45,100 nucleotides of DNA from Christensenellaceae bacterium (GTDB lineage: Bacteria > Bacillota > Clostridia > Christensenellales > Borkfalkiaceae). Numbering within the stretch: the first letter of the stretch is position 1; each line of letters begins with the position of its first letter. Both the position numbers and the translations under genes were made by a program. Shown one piece after another: positions 25,343 through 33,505 of this stretch. The stretch spans positions 1 through 45,100 of the forward strand of contig CAOMHR010000001.1 of NCBI GenBank assembly GCA_948482865.1, read 5' to 3'. The notes beneath the pieces were generated by a model that was not told the DNA's origin, searched no databases, and saw only the letters and a list, made by a program, of their open reading frames with translations.

Positions 25343-25883
25343 ATTGTTTATTAAAAGGATTCAAATCATAAAGAGTACTACTTCCGTCTTGCCTTATCCC
25401 CACATTAAGTAGACCGGTATATGTATCTTCTCCAAGTCGGAACGAAACTTTGTAGTACGCAAATTTCTCAAATTTTTTATGTTCAACATCTTTGACGCTC
25501 TCCAATTCACCAGCCTTTATAAACTCTGCAAGATGCGGAGAAACGCGTAATTTAACTTCGATATCTTTATGTGTAATCTTATCTGCGCCAACACTTGAAA
25601 TAGTCACTTCACGTCCGTCTTGCGTTGCGTATTTTCCGCACAAATTATCCATAATATACCTATAAGCTATTTTTTGCCGCTCTTTCTGGCTTTTTGAAGC
25701 GCTTAATTGTTTTTGAATATCTGCATCCATATTGACTTTAACAACTCTTTTCGTTAAAGTCTTTTTTGTTGCATTTTTTATCGTCCCTAACTCATTCCTT
25801 GAATCGTATCCGCTTTTACCGCTGCCGTTTTTACCGGTAAACTTCCCGTCGTTATCGCGCGGGTGTTCTTCTTCCTTAAACAC
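25341..25883 (-). CDS. Phage nuclease-toxin-like protein (PBECR-type C-terminus) with HPR-x-GKF N-terminal tag
   Basis: 180 residues from GTG at 25883 (AGGAG 8 nt upstream). Residues 1-35 carry a tag, EEEHPRDNDGKFTGK ... GYDSRNEL, of the kind seen in phage head-associated proteins. A basic middle region (KKTLTKRVVKVNMD...) leads to a C-terminal ~90-residue domain (ITHKDIEVKLRVSPHLAEFIKAGELESV... FAYYKVSFRLGEDTYTGLLNVG... STLYDLNPFNK) that resembles the PBECR superfamily (phage barnase-EndoU-ColicinE5/D-RelE-like nucleases). If so, it is an RNase-type effector. The frame is open upstream to 26093, but that part overlaps the capsid gene and is ignored. Confidence in the nuclease fold is moderate. 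Confidence 0.6.
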   Translation of the reverse strand: MFKEEEHPRDNDGKFTGKNGSGKSGYDSRNELGTIKNATKKTLTKRVVKVNMDADIQKQLSASKSQKERQKIAYRYIMDNLCGKYATQDGREVTISSVGADKITHKDIEVKLRVSPHLAEFIKAGELESVKDVEHKKFEKFAYYKVSFRLGEDTYTGLLNVGIRQDGSSTLYDLNPFNKQ

Positions 25884-25915
25884 TTTTGTTTCTCCTGTTC
25901 TTTTTAAATTGGTAA

Positions 25916-25939
25916 GGGGCTTGGTAAAGCCCAAACCCC
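25916..25939 (-). other. mRNA hairpin between capsid and nuclease-like genes
   Basis: 9-bp stem GGGGTTTGG/CCAAGCCCC (one G-T pair) with a 6-nt loop and no T-run. It may protect the 3' end of the capsid message or lower expression of the downstream gene. Confidence 0.4.
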
Positions 25940-25959
25940 TGTGAAAGCTGTTTATTGTT

Positions 25960-27630
25960 TTAACCGTTATTTCCGTCCTGTGCGGGAGTTTCGTCTTTTG
26001 ACTCACTGCCCGCGTCAGGCGCGGGGCTATTGGTCTTTGACGAAGTCCTGCTGCGTTTAGCCGTTGCCGCAGTAAGCGTAACAGAAGTTGCAAGCGTTGC
26101 CGTTGCCGTCTGGGTAAGCGTTATCTGCGAGCTGTTGGTCTGATACCCGTCGGCAGATACAAGCACGGTTGCTTCGCTTGCGCGGGGAAGCGTAAACGTA
26201 TAAGTACCGTCTTCGCGGTTAGCTACGGTAGCATACAAACCGCCTTCGCCGCGTACAACCACTTCCGCGTTATCAACCGCCGCGTCGCCCGTACCGTTTA
26301 CGGTAAGCGTTACTTCCGTAACGAGCGTGGGTGCGGTAACGCCTATTCTCTGCACGGTCTTTTCGTTGACGTCTGTCAAAGGAGCATTTGCAGATGCCTG
26401 ATAGCCTTCGATTATGCCTTCCATATTCGCAGGCGAGTTAATGCCGTTGAACTCGGTTACAGGGTTTTCGAAGTCTGCAAGATTGTCCGCGGTTTCGACC
26501 ACAAGCGCGATTGAAGAAGGACGGATAACTTCTACGCCCCAACCCCAGTCGTTGCGGATTATGTAGCCTATGGAAGTCGTAGGCGACTTGTCCACGTCCG
26601 TTACGGTAGCGCTCATACCGAACAGCGTACCGTCCGCGTTTGCGATATACGCGACGACTTTATTCCACTGTGCGTACTGGTCATTTGTAAGGTTGAGCGT
26701 TGCCGCCGCGGTATCGAACATTTCGTCGGGCAATACTTTGATGTAAATGCCCATATACTTGCCGTAGATATACGAGCCGAGCAATCTTTCGCCGCTGTCG
26801 TCCAGATATCCGTTTAACAGAATTTTCTGGGCTATATCGCTGTTTACGAGCGCGCCGTTCTTAATAGTCATAAGTTTGTTGAAGAAGCTCCAACGCATAA
26901 CGTATACGCTCTTGTTGCGGTCGTATGAGATAATACCTTCCTTATACGAACCGCGTACGTTCGACAGTGCCGAAGCAAGCGTGTTCATAATGCCCTGTAA
27001 ATACCCGTCGTCCGTATTATTAGGGTCGTAAGCGATTATGTTCGGGTTGCCGTTCTTTGACGCGTGGGAAAGCGCCGAGCCTATCTGTGCGGCAAGCACG
27101 TCGCCGTCCTGCAACAGCCCTACGGTTTTGGGTATGTACGAAGTATGCTGTCCGAGCAAATCAAGGTCCGCGCCTATCATACGCATATTTACGCGCGAGA
27201 CCTGCGCCGCTTCGTCGTACTCCTGCACAAACTTCATATCATAGCCGTCTGTCTGTAAGCCGTGGGGCAAGTTACGGTTAAACGGCTGGTTATTGCCGGG
27301 CGTTCCGTTGTTGCCGTCATCCGAAGGGCACAGTTTTGTCCCCAACGTCCTTTTAAGACGGGGCGGGAGCATTAACAGCGGGAACCTTAAAAATCCTACG
27401 TTCTCTGCTTCTGCGCCCACGCTCGTTACGCCCATACCGTCTACGAACGCACGTGACGCAAGGTTTACCGCTATCCATCTGTTCGCTAAACGTCTGTTGA
27501 CCAACACGTTACCGACAAGCGGATAATTGCCGCTGTGCGCCTCTACGTTGAAAGGCGCGTCTACATTTGCAACTGCCTGCAAATACATCTGGGAATCGGG
27601 GATTCCCGTTGAAATTAACATTTCTGCCAT
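25960..27630 (-). CDS. Major capsid protein with C-terminal Ig/carboxypeptidase-regulatory-like domain
   Basis: 556 residues. Residues ~1-425 form the coat protein body (SRAFVDGMGVTSVGAEAENVGFLRFPLLML..., MRMIGADLDLLGQ, a long helix and beta segments); position directly after the scaffold-like gene and size support the capsid call. Residues ~430-520 are a separate transthyretin/CarboxypepD_reg-like fold (VTEVTLTVNGTGDAAVDNAEVVV... REDGTYTFTLPR... VLVSADGYQTNS), followed by a ~30-residue Ser/Pro/Asp/Gly linker-like tail. Such C-terminal domains are displayed on the capsid outside and can hold the phage to mucus or host glycans; that function is inferred. Confidence 0.8.
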   Translation of the reverse strand: MAEMLISTGIPDSQMYLQAVANVDAPFNVEAHSGNYPLVGNVLVNRRLANRWIAVNLASRAFVDGMGVTSVGAEAENVGFLRFPLLMLPPRLKRTLGTKLCPSDDGNNGTPGNNQPFNRNLPHGLQTDGYDMKFVQEYDEAAQVSRVNMRMIGADLDLLGQHTSYIPKTVGLLQDGDVLAAQIGSALSHASKNGNPNIIAYDPNNTDDGYLQGIMNTLASALSNVRGSYKEGIISYDRNKSVYVMRWSFFNKLMTIKNGALVNSDIAQKILLNGYLDDSGERLLGSYIYGKYMGIYIKVLPDEMFDTAAATLNLTNDQYAQWNKVVAYIANADGTLFGMSATVTDVDKSPTTSIGYIIRNDWGWGVEVIRPSSIALVVETADNLADFENPVTEFNGINSPANMEGIIEGYQASANAPLTDVNEKTVQRIGVTAPTLVTEVTLTVNGTGDAAVDNAEVVVRGEGGLYATVANREDGTYTFTLPRASEATVLVSADGYQTNSSQITLTQTATATLATSVTLTAATAKRSRTSSKTNSPAPDAGSESKDETPAQDGNNG

Positions 27631-27650
27631 TTTTTATGTTCCTCCTGAAA

Positions 27651-28160
27651 TTACATTATTTTGTGAATTTTTTTGGCTATTTCTTCTTTGGTAAGCTGTC
27701 TTTCGGGTACGCTTTTATCGTCGCCCTGAAACACTCCGTTACCGATTCCGTATGTTTCGTCCATACGCTTTGCGGCTTCGCTGTCTGCGTCCGCCGCTGC
27801 TTCCGCCTGCTTTTCAACGCCGTCAAGGAATTTCTCCATTCTGTCAAAAACGGACGACATGCGCTGTAACGCCGCGTCGAGCTTGGCTTCTTTACTTTCC
27901 TTTTCTTCCGCGCGTTCTTCGTCGGCTTTCTTAGCGCCTTCCGACTCGTCTACGCGGTCCTTTGCGTTCTGGGAATCTTCGTCCCCCGAACGCTTTTCCT
28001 GTTCGCCTACGCTTTCGTCAATACGGTCTTTTTCCGTCTGGCTGTCCGCGCCTTTTTCGGCAACGTCCTGTTTTGCTTTTTCAATTTCTTTTTCGTCTTC
28101 GGTCATTTCCGAATCCTCCTTATTTGATTTTTTCTTTTTGAAAAGATTAAAAAGTTTCAT
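27651..28160 (-). CDS. Scaffold-like acidic phage protein
   Basis: 169 residues, extremely charged (Glu/Asp/Lys/Gln) and helical, located between the minor capsid and major capsid genes where scaffolds are usual. It contains an internal repeat of about 30 residues (KDRIDESVGEQEK and KDRVDESEGAKKA) and a helical C-terminus (QLTKEEIAKKIHKIM) that could contact the coat protein. An intrinsic terminator hairpin sits between its RBS and the preceding gene. Confidence 0.65.
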   Translation of the reverse strand: MKLFNLFKKKKSNKEDSEMTEDEKEIEKAKQDVAEKGADSQTEKDRIDESVGEQEKRSGDEDSQNAKDRVDESEGAKKADEERAEEKESKEAKLDAALQRMSSVFDRMEKFLDGVEKQAEAAADADSEAAKRMDETYGIGNGVFQGDDKSVPERQLTKEEIAKKIHKIM

Positions 28161-28183
28161 AATTGCTCCTTTTAAAAGGCATT

Positions 28184-28210
28184 AAAAAAGCGGGGCTTAC
28201 ACTCCCGCTT
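28184..28210 (-). terminator. Intrinsic terminator before the scaffold gene
   Basis: Minus strand: 7-bp stem AAGCGGG/CCCGCTT followed by T6 (28189-28184). It begins in the stop codon of the 28209-28409 gene and ends ~24 nt before the scaffold gene start. Confidence 0.75.
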
Positions 28211-28409
28211 AGTCGTTTTTATTGAGTTCAAGCCTTGCCGAAAGCGTTTCGAAATATACGCACATTCCTTCACGCTGACGGATAAGCAAAGACTTCTGGT
28301 AATCGTCCAGTTCATTGAACTTATTGCTTTTTAAAAACGTATTCAGCTTTACAATCTTTTCTTTAAGCTGCGCCTGTTCTTCAACCATTCTCTGAACAAA
28401 TGCTTCCAT
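28209..28409 (-). CDS. Small helical phage protein (crAss001_48-like/unknown)
   Basis: 66 residues: two helices (FVQRMVEEQAQLKEKIVKLNTFLKS, LDDYQKSLLIRQREGMCVYFETLSARLEL). Similar small proteins with this helix-turn-helix hairpin pattern occur in many gut and Firmicute phages, but without a known function. It sits between minor capsid and scaffold genes. Confidence 0.6.
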   Translation of the reverse strand: MEAFVQRMVEEQAQLKEKIVKLNTFLKSNKFNELDDYQKSLLIRQREGMCVYFETLSARLELNKND

Positions 28410-28419
28410 AACTGCCTCC

Positions 28420-29481
28420 TTATAAAATTTTTACTCTGTCGGGGTAATACGCCCTGTCCATTTCTTTGGAATAAGCCTTATACAATTTATAGCGCCGCGC
28501 TGCTTCGGCTTTCCACTTCCTGTACTCGCCGATATCCACGCCTTTATATCCAAGCGCGTTTTCACGCGCTTCTATTACCCCGCGTTCCATTGCCCGCTGT
28601 TTCTGCGTTATTGCATACTCGCGCTTCTGCTGTTCCTTGCGCACCGACGGGATAACCATACCGCTTTTATACTCATACAGCTTATGCCGGCAATTAAAAC
28701 CCAGCAGACCGTTCTTGTACGTCCTGCCTGCCTTGGTTGTATAGTACACATCCGTAGCATTTTCCAACGGCTGATACCGCCGCCCGTCTTCCGTTACGCC
28801 CGACGTGCCGTCAAGCGAATATACGACGCCCTGCCACTTCGCGCACCTGTCCGAACAATCGCCGTGAACAGAGCAGACTACAAGCCGTGTTCCGCGCTGT
28901 TTAAAACCCGCGATACTGTCCTGATGCCTTTCGTACCGCACCTGCATTTCAGCAAGATTTCTTAGCGAATTGCAACCCTTAAAATCGTTAGGGTCGAGCG
29001 CGCGGGTCTTTGCGAGATTATCAAGAGCACGGTCCACGCGTTCCATATACCGTTTCTGAAACTCCTGCAACGGTACGCCTTTGTTGTAGGCGCTATATCC
29101 GAGCTGAACGGCGGCTTTGTTTTCCGCAATTGTGGACGGAGCATAATACTCCCCGCGCTGTTCCTTAGCCGTTATGCCGCGCATAAGCACTATAACTGCC
29201 GCAATTACAGTAGGCGCAACCGATTGCAAATCCTGTATAAACTGCGTATACGCTTTATCCGCAAACTGCATCAGAGAAATCCGCGCGTCTTCTTTCAGGG
29301 TTGGCGAACGTATCCTTGCTATCGCGCGGTCTATTATGCTTTTTATCCGCGCCTTAACCACGTCCCTGACGTTGCCCGATAACACGCCCTGTTTGATTGC
29401 GGTCTTGATATCCGTCTGCGCGTCTACCAGCACGCTCGCCTGTTCATTCAACGGGTCGGGCGCGTAAACTAATTCTTTCAT
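28420..29481 (-). CDS. Phage minor capsid protein 2
   Basis: 353 residues. Residues ~190-270 show the family signature around conserved Cys/His: VCSVHGDCSDRCAKWQGVVYSLDG... YYTTKAGRTYKNGLLGFNCRHKLYEY. The N-terminal helical half contacts portal and coat in relatives. It overlaps the portal stop by 4 nt (ATGA). The protein is a virion component near the portal vertex, needed for head assembly or DNA ejection in relatives such as SPP1 gp7-type phages. Confidence 0.82.
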   Translation of the reverse strand: MKELVYAPDPLNEQASVLVDAQTDIKTAIKQGVLSGNVRDVVKARIKSIIDRAIARIRSPTLKEDARISLMQFADKAYTQFIQDLQSVAPTVIAAVIVLMRGITAKEQRGEYYAPSTIAENKAAVQLGYSAYNKGVPLQEFQKRYMERVDRALDNLAKTRALDPNDFKGCNSLRNLAEMQVRYERHQDSIAGFKQRGTRLVVCSVHGDCSDRCAKWQGVVYSLDGTSGVTEDGRRYQPLENATDVYYTTKAGRTYKNGLLGFNCRHKLYEYKSGMVIPSVRKEQQKREYAITQKQRAMERGVIEARENALGYKGVDIGEYRKWKAEAARRYKLYKAYSKEMDRAYYPDRVKIL

Positions 29482-31034
29482 TCGCCGCCCCCGAAGTAGT
29501 CTTTATCGTTAAACAGTCCGCCGCCCTGCGCTGCCTGCTGTTCTTTGAGCTTGGCAAGATATTCGGCGGTTTCCTTTGCCGATATGTTATTGATACGCTG
29601 GACCGCTTCTTCTTTCGGGATAAGTCCCGCAAGATAGTTTTCGCGTATGTTCTCGTCGCGCAGCAACGCATTGCCTATATAGTCCGAAAGCCGTATTTTC
29701 GCTTTACCAGTCATACCCGCCTGATACAGCACTTCCGCCAACATACGGTTTATCATAGGCATTATCGTCTGGTGTGCGGACTGCACGGTTGCTCTCGTTA
29801 AATTTTCTTCCGCCGTTACTTCCGTAGCCGTTTTATTGGACGCATCCTGTAAAAACGGGAATACCGAAGTCGGGGCAAAACCGCAATGAGAGACTATTTG
29901 CCTGAGATACATTTCAAACATACCGCGGTACTGTTCCGAACGGATATCGAACTGCACCGGCACCGGCGGAAAGTCTTTATCATGTTCGGTATAGATATAT
30001 ACCAGCGAATCGTCAGAGTCGGAAAAGTTATCCGTCATTGCCAACAGTCTTGACGACAAATCGTTTGCTCCCTGCCGCCTTAAATCGTCACGTATACTTT
30101 GCAAATATTTCTTAGGCACAAGCACTTTACCGCTGCCTAAAATAACGTCCGTCAGCGAGCCGCTGAATACAGTATCAACAGACCACAACAAATCAAGCAC
30201 GCCGTAGAACAGCGGGTCGCCGAGCGTAAGCCCCGGTACGCAGCTGTTGTTTGCAGTTCTGCGCCAAAGCCATACCCCAAGACCGTCGCGGAACGGCAGC
30301 GCAGTTTCCTTATTGACCGCTATGCCTTTTTTCCTTAATATCGACTTGACCTGTTCAGGCAAGCCCGCTTCGTCAATACCCGCCGAATCCACGGACGGTA
30401 ATATTTCCTTCCCCGCAATGCCGCTTTTGATATGGACCTTGTAAATCACGCAGGGCTTGCGCGAAGCATTGTAATAACGTTCTTCCACCAGCCAGTACGA
30501 ACGATTGATTTTTGCGCTGTATCGCTCAGAATACAGCAGGCTGTTAAACAGCACGATATCCACAACTTCGCCGACGTCGTCGGTGGTAACATAAAAGCGG
30601 TCTATCCTTGTCGCCACAGGATAACACCGCCCGAATCTGTCTTTATTAAGTTTAACTGCAACTGTACCGCCCATTTCCATATAGTCGATTGCACTTTCAA
30701 GAAAAGCGTCAAACCCGACTTTGGGCGACCAGGTTTCCGATATCTTCTGGCAAGCCAAATCGTCGCCGTCGAATATAAGTTTATCGCCCTTTATCAGTTT
30801 CACCGCGGTACTTTTAATCGAATACCCGATATTCATTTTCGCGCCGCTGTTGATAAGGCTGTCCGCCGAACCGCAGGAATACGCCATACAAGGGCGCACT
30901 ACCTTGTTCATATAATCGATAAAGAACGGGTCCAGTCCTGTATAGTACAGTGAACAGTCCACGAAGTTTTCAGGCGGCTTGCGCCATTCTTTATTAAGAT
31001 AATGTTCAAGATATTCAGGCGTTTTAAATCCCAT
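29478..31034 (-). CDS. Portal protein (SPP1 Gp6-like)
   Basis: 518 residues. Size, position after the large terminase and the helical C-terminal half (EVTAEENLTRATVQSAHQTIMPMINRMLAEVLYQAG) fit SPP1-type portals, which form the dodecameric ring at one head vertex through which DNA is packaged. The central beta region contains YYNASRKPCVIYKVHIK and a long 'stem' helix region near 390-450. It overlaps the minor capsid gene by 4 nt. Confidence 0.82.
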   Translation of the reverse strand: MGFKTPEYLEHYLNKEWRKPPENFVDCSLYYTGLDPFFIDYMNKVVRPCMAYSCGSADSLINSGAKMNIGYSIKSTAVKLIKGDKLIFDGDDLACQKISETWSPKVGFDAFLESAIDYMEMGGTVAVKLNKDRFGRCYPVATRIDRFYVTTDDVGEVVDIVLFNSLLYSERYSAKINRSYWLVEERYYNASRKPCVIYKVHIKSGIAGKEILPSVDSAGIDEAGLPEQVKSILRKKGIAVNKETALPFRDGLGVWLWRRTANNSCVPGLTLGDPLFYGVLDLLWSVDTVFSGSLTDVILGSGKVLVPKKYLQSIRDDLRRQGANDLSSRLLAMTDNFSDSDDSLVYIYTEHDKDFPPVPVQFDIRSEQYRGMFEMYLRQIVSHCGFAPTSVFPFLQDASNKTATEVTAEENLTRATVQSAHQTIMPMINRMLAEVLYQAGMTGKAKIRLSDYIGNALLRDENIRENYLAGLIPKEEAVQRINNISAKETAEYLAKLKEQQAAQGGGLFNDKDYFGGGE

Positions 31035-31045
31035 TTCCGTCTCCT

Positions 31046-32488
31046 TTATAAAAAGTCATAATAATATTCGTAAGTCGCGTATTTATCCGCGTCTATCGTG
31101 TGGTCGCTCTGCCCGTCGGGTATCTCGTTATTCTCATCCCTGACAAAGTTTTCCATTTCTTCAACCGATACCGAGTTTTCGGGAATATCAAGAATATACA
31201 ACTGCCCCGAACGGTAGCTGTTTACAAGCCTTGCTATATCCCGCTCTATATCTTTATCCGTCACGGCTTTAACCGAAAACCCCGTTGCCTTCTGCCACTC
31301 AAGCATTAAATCCTGTGTAAGCCCTGCGCCGTCAAAACACCAACGCTCGCGCGATGAATCGCATACCGTTATTCCCCACTCCGCAAACTGCTTACGGAAT
31401 GCTGTATACCAATTATGCATTAACTCCACTTGGTCCGTGTGCGATATGCCCTGTATAAAATTCTTCTTACGTTCTTCGGCGATATTCAAATAGAACGTGG
31501 ATAACTTAATTAATTTGCCGTCAGGATATAAAGCCCAAGCAGATACCGCAGTTGCATCGGAAGTAATACCGCTGTCTGTGCCGTAGAACATATATACAGG
31601 CTGATAGTAAATATCCCGTACTATCTTCCGCTGTATTTCGTGCAACGGTATCAGATGCTTATTCCTGTCAAACGACCAGATAACTCGTCCTGCAAGGCTG
31701 ACTATTTCACCGCCGTACCAATACGCATAGTGTAGCGGGTCTTCGGATTTCAGCTTCAATATGTCCGCGATTACTACAGGGTCAAGACATTCCGCTATAT
31801 CTTCCCACGTTGTGTGTATACCTACCGCACCGTTCCTGACAAGCGACGGATAATACCTGTTTGCCCAGTGGTTTAAAGTCGGCGGCGGATTGTAGCGGTA
31901 TGTGAACTTGCTCATTTCGTCCATATATCTCAGTGCAGTTGACCGTAACGCTTCAACGTATATCTTATCGTTCGGCTCGTTCGCTTCTTCAAGCATAACG
32001 CGCTTTAACCGTCCGCTCGGCGGTGTCATTGCCTTGGTTCTGTCTATGTCCTTGTTTATTGCAAAGAACTGGCAGACGTTGCCCGTTTTATTACATTTGA
32101 TTTCAAACGGCGATGTAGAAACTTTAAAATCCGTATCGGTCCTGTTGGATAAAGTAAATCCACGCCCCCTGAGCGTGGATTGCATTGATTGGAATATAGA
32201 ACGCCTTATTGTGTTTTCTTCCGAACGGCAGTACCATATATCGCCCTGCACGCCGAAGAAGTCTTGTATGCTCGCTATCTCGTCGTTCATTGTCTTGCCG
32301 GATATTCGTCCGCCTTTCAATACTATCGTCTTGACGCCCAGCATATCTTCTGTAACCGCTTCGCCGCGCAGCATTCGCCGCTTTAATTCTGATTTATACG
32401 CCGCCGTAAACCTGCCGCTTGCCGCCGCGCCGTGGTTCGGCAGAAACAGTTCTTTAAATTTGTCCGGTATCTCAATTCTCGTTTTCAT
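31046..32488 (-). CDS. Terminase large subunit (PBSX XtmB-like)
   Basis: 480 residues. ATPase domain: Walker A GGRISGKT (59-66), Walker B VMLEEANE (164-171). The C-terminal RNase-H-like nuclease domain starts at YFYGTDSGITSDATAVSAWALY-like strand (~295-315; first acidic residue Asp in GTDSG), with further acidic residues in the segment CFDGAGLTQDLMLEW and near DHTIDADKYATYEYYY at the C-terminus. It cuts and translocates phage DNA into the prohead. It overlaps the small terminase gene by 17 nt. Confidence 0.92.
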   Translation of the reverse strand: MKTRIEIPDKFKELFLPNHGAAASGRFTAAYKSELKRRMLRGEAVTEDMLGVKTIVLKGGRISGKTMNDEIASIQDFFGVQGDIWYCRSEENTIRRSIFQSMQSTLRGRGFTLSNRTDTDFKVSTSPFEIKCNKTGNVCQFFAINKDIDRTKAMTPPSGRLKRVMLEEANEPNDKIYVEALRSTALRYMDEMSKFTYRYNPPPTLNHWANRYYPSLVRNGAVGIHTTWEDIAECLDPVVIADILKLKSEDPLHYAYWYGGEIVSLAGRVIWSFDRNKHLIPLHEIQRKIVRDIYYQPVYMFYGTDSGITSDATAVSAWALYPDGKLIKLSTFYLNIAEERKKNFIQGISHTDQVELMHNWYTAFRKQFAEWGITVCDSSRERWCFDGAGLTQDLMLEWQKATGFSVKAVTDKDIERDIARLVNSYRSGQLYILDIPENSVSVEEMENFVRDENNEIPDGQSDHTIDADKYATYEYYYDFL

Positions 32489-32882
32489 CTTTCATTGTCA
32501 TATCCTTGAACACAAACTCAAATACAGGCTGTCCTTTGCTCTCTGTATCGCTATCTTGATTAGATGTAGGCTTATCCACACCGCATCTTTTCGCGAGGTT
32601 CTCAGCTGCTCTTATTCGCTCTTTCCACCCAACTTTCTTATTTTTCATAACTTCTGTAAAGAACACAAGCACTTCTTCGCCGTTTGCAATTCGGGCAGTC
32701 TGTGCAGGTTCTGCAAGCTCTTTTATGTAATTTTGAATGTCAAGTTTTGTCAAGTTCTGACGCCCGATTTCTCTCGCCGTCTTTTCTGAATATCCCGCCC
32801 GCTTAGCCGCCTCGGTCGCATTACCGAGTTCTACGTAATACTCGCAAAACTTCTGCTGTTTTATGGATAGCACATCTCTCAA
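32472..32882 (-). CDS. Terminase small subunit
   Basis: 136 residues. N-terminal HTH with the Terminase_2 pattern LSIKQQKFCEYYVELGNATEAAKRAGYSEKTAREIGRQNLTK, then a helical oligomerisation segment and an acidic C-terminus that contacts the large subunit. It recognises the packaging site on phage DNA. An intrinsic terminator ends only ~18 nt upstream of its start, so its expression depends on readthrough, antitermination or an unseen promoter. Confidence 0.9.
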   Translation of the reverse strand: MRDVLSIKQQKFCEYYVELGNATEAAKRAGYSEKTAREIGRQNLTKLDIQNYIKELAEPAQTARIANGEEVLVFFTEVMKNKKVGWKERIRAAENLAKRCGVDKPTSNQDSDTESKGQPVFEFVFKDMTMKDENEN

Positions 32883-32900
32883 CTCCTTATTTTTTGCATT

Positions 32901-32924
32901 AAAAAAGCACTTCCAAAGAAGTGC
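32901..32924 (-). terminator. Intrinsic terminator before the terminase genes
   Basis: Minus strand: 7-bp stem GCACTTC/GAAGTGC, loop TTTG, followed by T6. It lies between the 66-residue gene (stop at 32940) and the small terminase gene (start 32882). Confidence 0.8.
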
Positions 32925-32939
32925 CTTAAAAAGTTTTAA

Positions 32940-33140
32940 TTATTTATTATGAATTTCTGCAGCTTTCTGAAGTAATTCATAATCTTCTTTGTCAGGATTG
33001 TTTAAACAGTATTCAAGCATTTCTTTTGCCTGCCCGTCTGTTTTGCAACACAAACAAATTGCCACCTTCATTCCTGTTTCAAAATCTTTATCTTTCAAAT
33101 AATTCCCTAATTTTTCTTGATTTTCAGTTGGTGTAAACAT
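32940..33140 (-). CDS. Small phage protein, unknown
   Basis: 66 residues, helical, two or three Cys in the middle (ICLCCKTDGQAKEMLEYCLNN). ATG directly follows the stop of the tagged gene, with a GGGGG ribosome site. It forms a two-gene unit with that tagged protein, so it might be its partner (immunity or chaperone), by analogy with other effector/partner pairs; this is inference only. Confidence 0.6.
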   Translation of the reverse strand: MFTPTENQEKLGNYLKDKDFETGMKVAICLCCKTDGQAKEMLEYCLNNPDKEDYELLQKAAEIHNK

Positions 33141-33485
33141 TTATCCCCCAAAATACGTAAGCCAATAGTTTATTTCTCTTCTGTCTTTTTCTATATCTAA
33201 CTGCACGATTGGCTTAAAATCGTCATCACCTATTGTGCTGTAAACATAAAAGTAATTTGATGTATACGCAAAATTTGTTGGCTTAACCTTACCTTTCTGC
33301 GCAGAGTTCTTTCGCATTACTTCCTGTCTCAGAACCCCGTACTCTTGCTTGCTTAAATTTATCTTATGCCCCACCGGCAAATAGTTTAAGTCATTACGCG
33401 AGTCATAACCGCGTCTGTCTGATTTAGCCACGAATTGCCCTTTATTATCAGGCTGTCCGCGCGGGTGGTCTTCGTCTTTCCACAT
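33141..33485 (-). CDS. Phage protein with HPR-x-GQF tag, possible effector
   Basis: 114 residues. The N-terminus (DEDHPRGQPDNKGQFVAKSDRRGYDSRNDL) matches the tag of the 25341-25883 protein: both read DE/EEHPR...KGQF/DGKF...GYDSRN(D/E)L. The remaining ~80 residues (LSKQEYGVLRQEVMRKNSAQKGK... YTSNYFYVYSTIGDDDFKPIVQLDIE) are a small alpha/beta domain I cannot assign. First gene behind the strong late promoter. RBS AGGAG lies in the loop of a hairpin (8-bp stem GCTTTTCT/AGAAAAGC) that could reduce translation. Confidence 0.65.
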   Translation of the reverse strand: MWKDEDHPRGQPDNKGQFVAKSDRRGYDSRNDLNYLPVGHKINLSKQEYGVLRQEVMRKNSAQKGKVKPTNFAYTSNYFYVYSTIGDDDFKPIVQLDIEKDRREINYWLTYFGG

Positions 33486-33505
33486 TTGCTTTTCTCCTAA
33501 AAGAA

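Noticed and set aside
25884..26093. N-terminal extension of the nuclease-like protein up to 26093.
   Set aside because: It overlaps the capsid gene, reads as low-complexity Arg/Leu sequence and has no ribosome site. GTG at 25883 has AGGAG at the right distance and aligns with the start of the other tagged protein.
31902..32789. Plus-strand frame of 295 codons across the terminase genes.
   Set aside because: It is antisense to both terminase genes, which have clear Walker and HTH motifs; no start signals.
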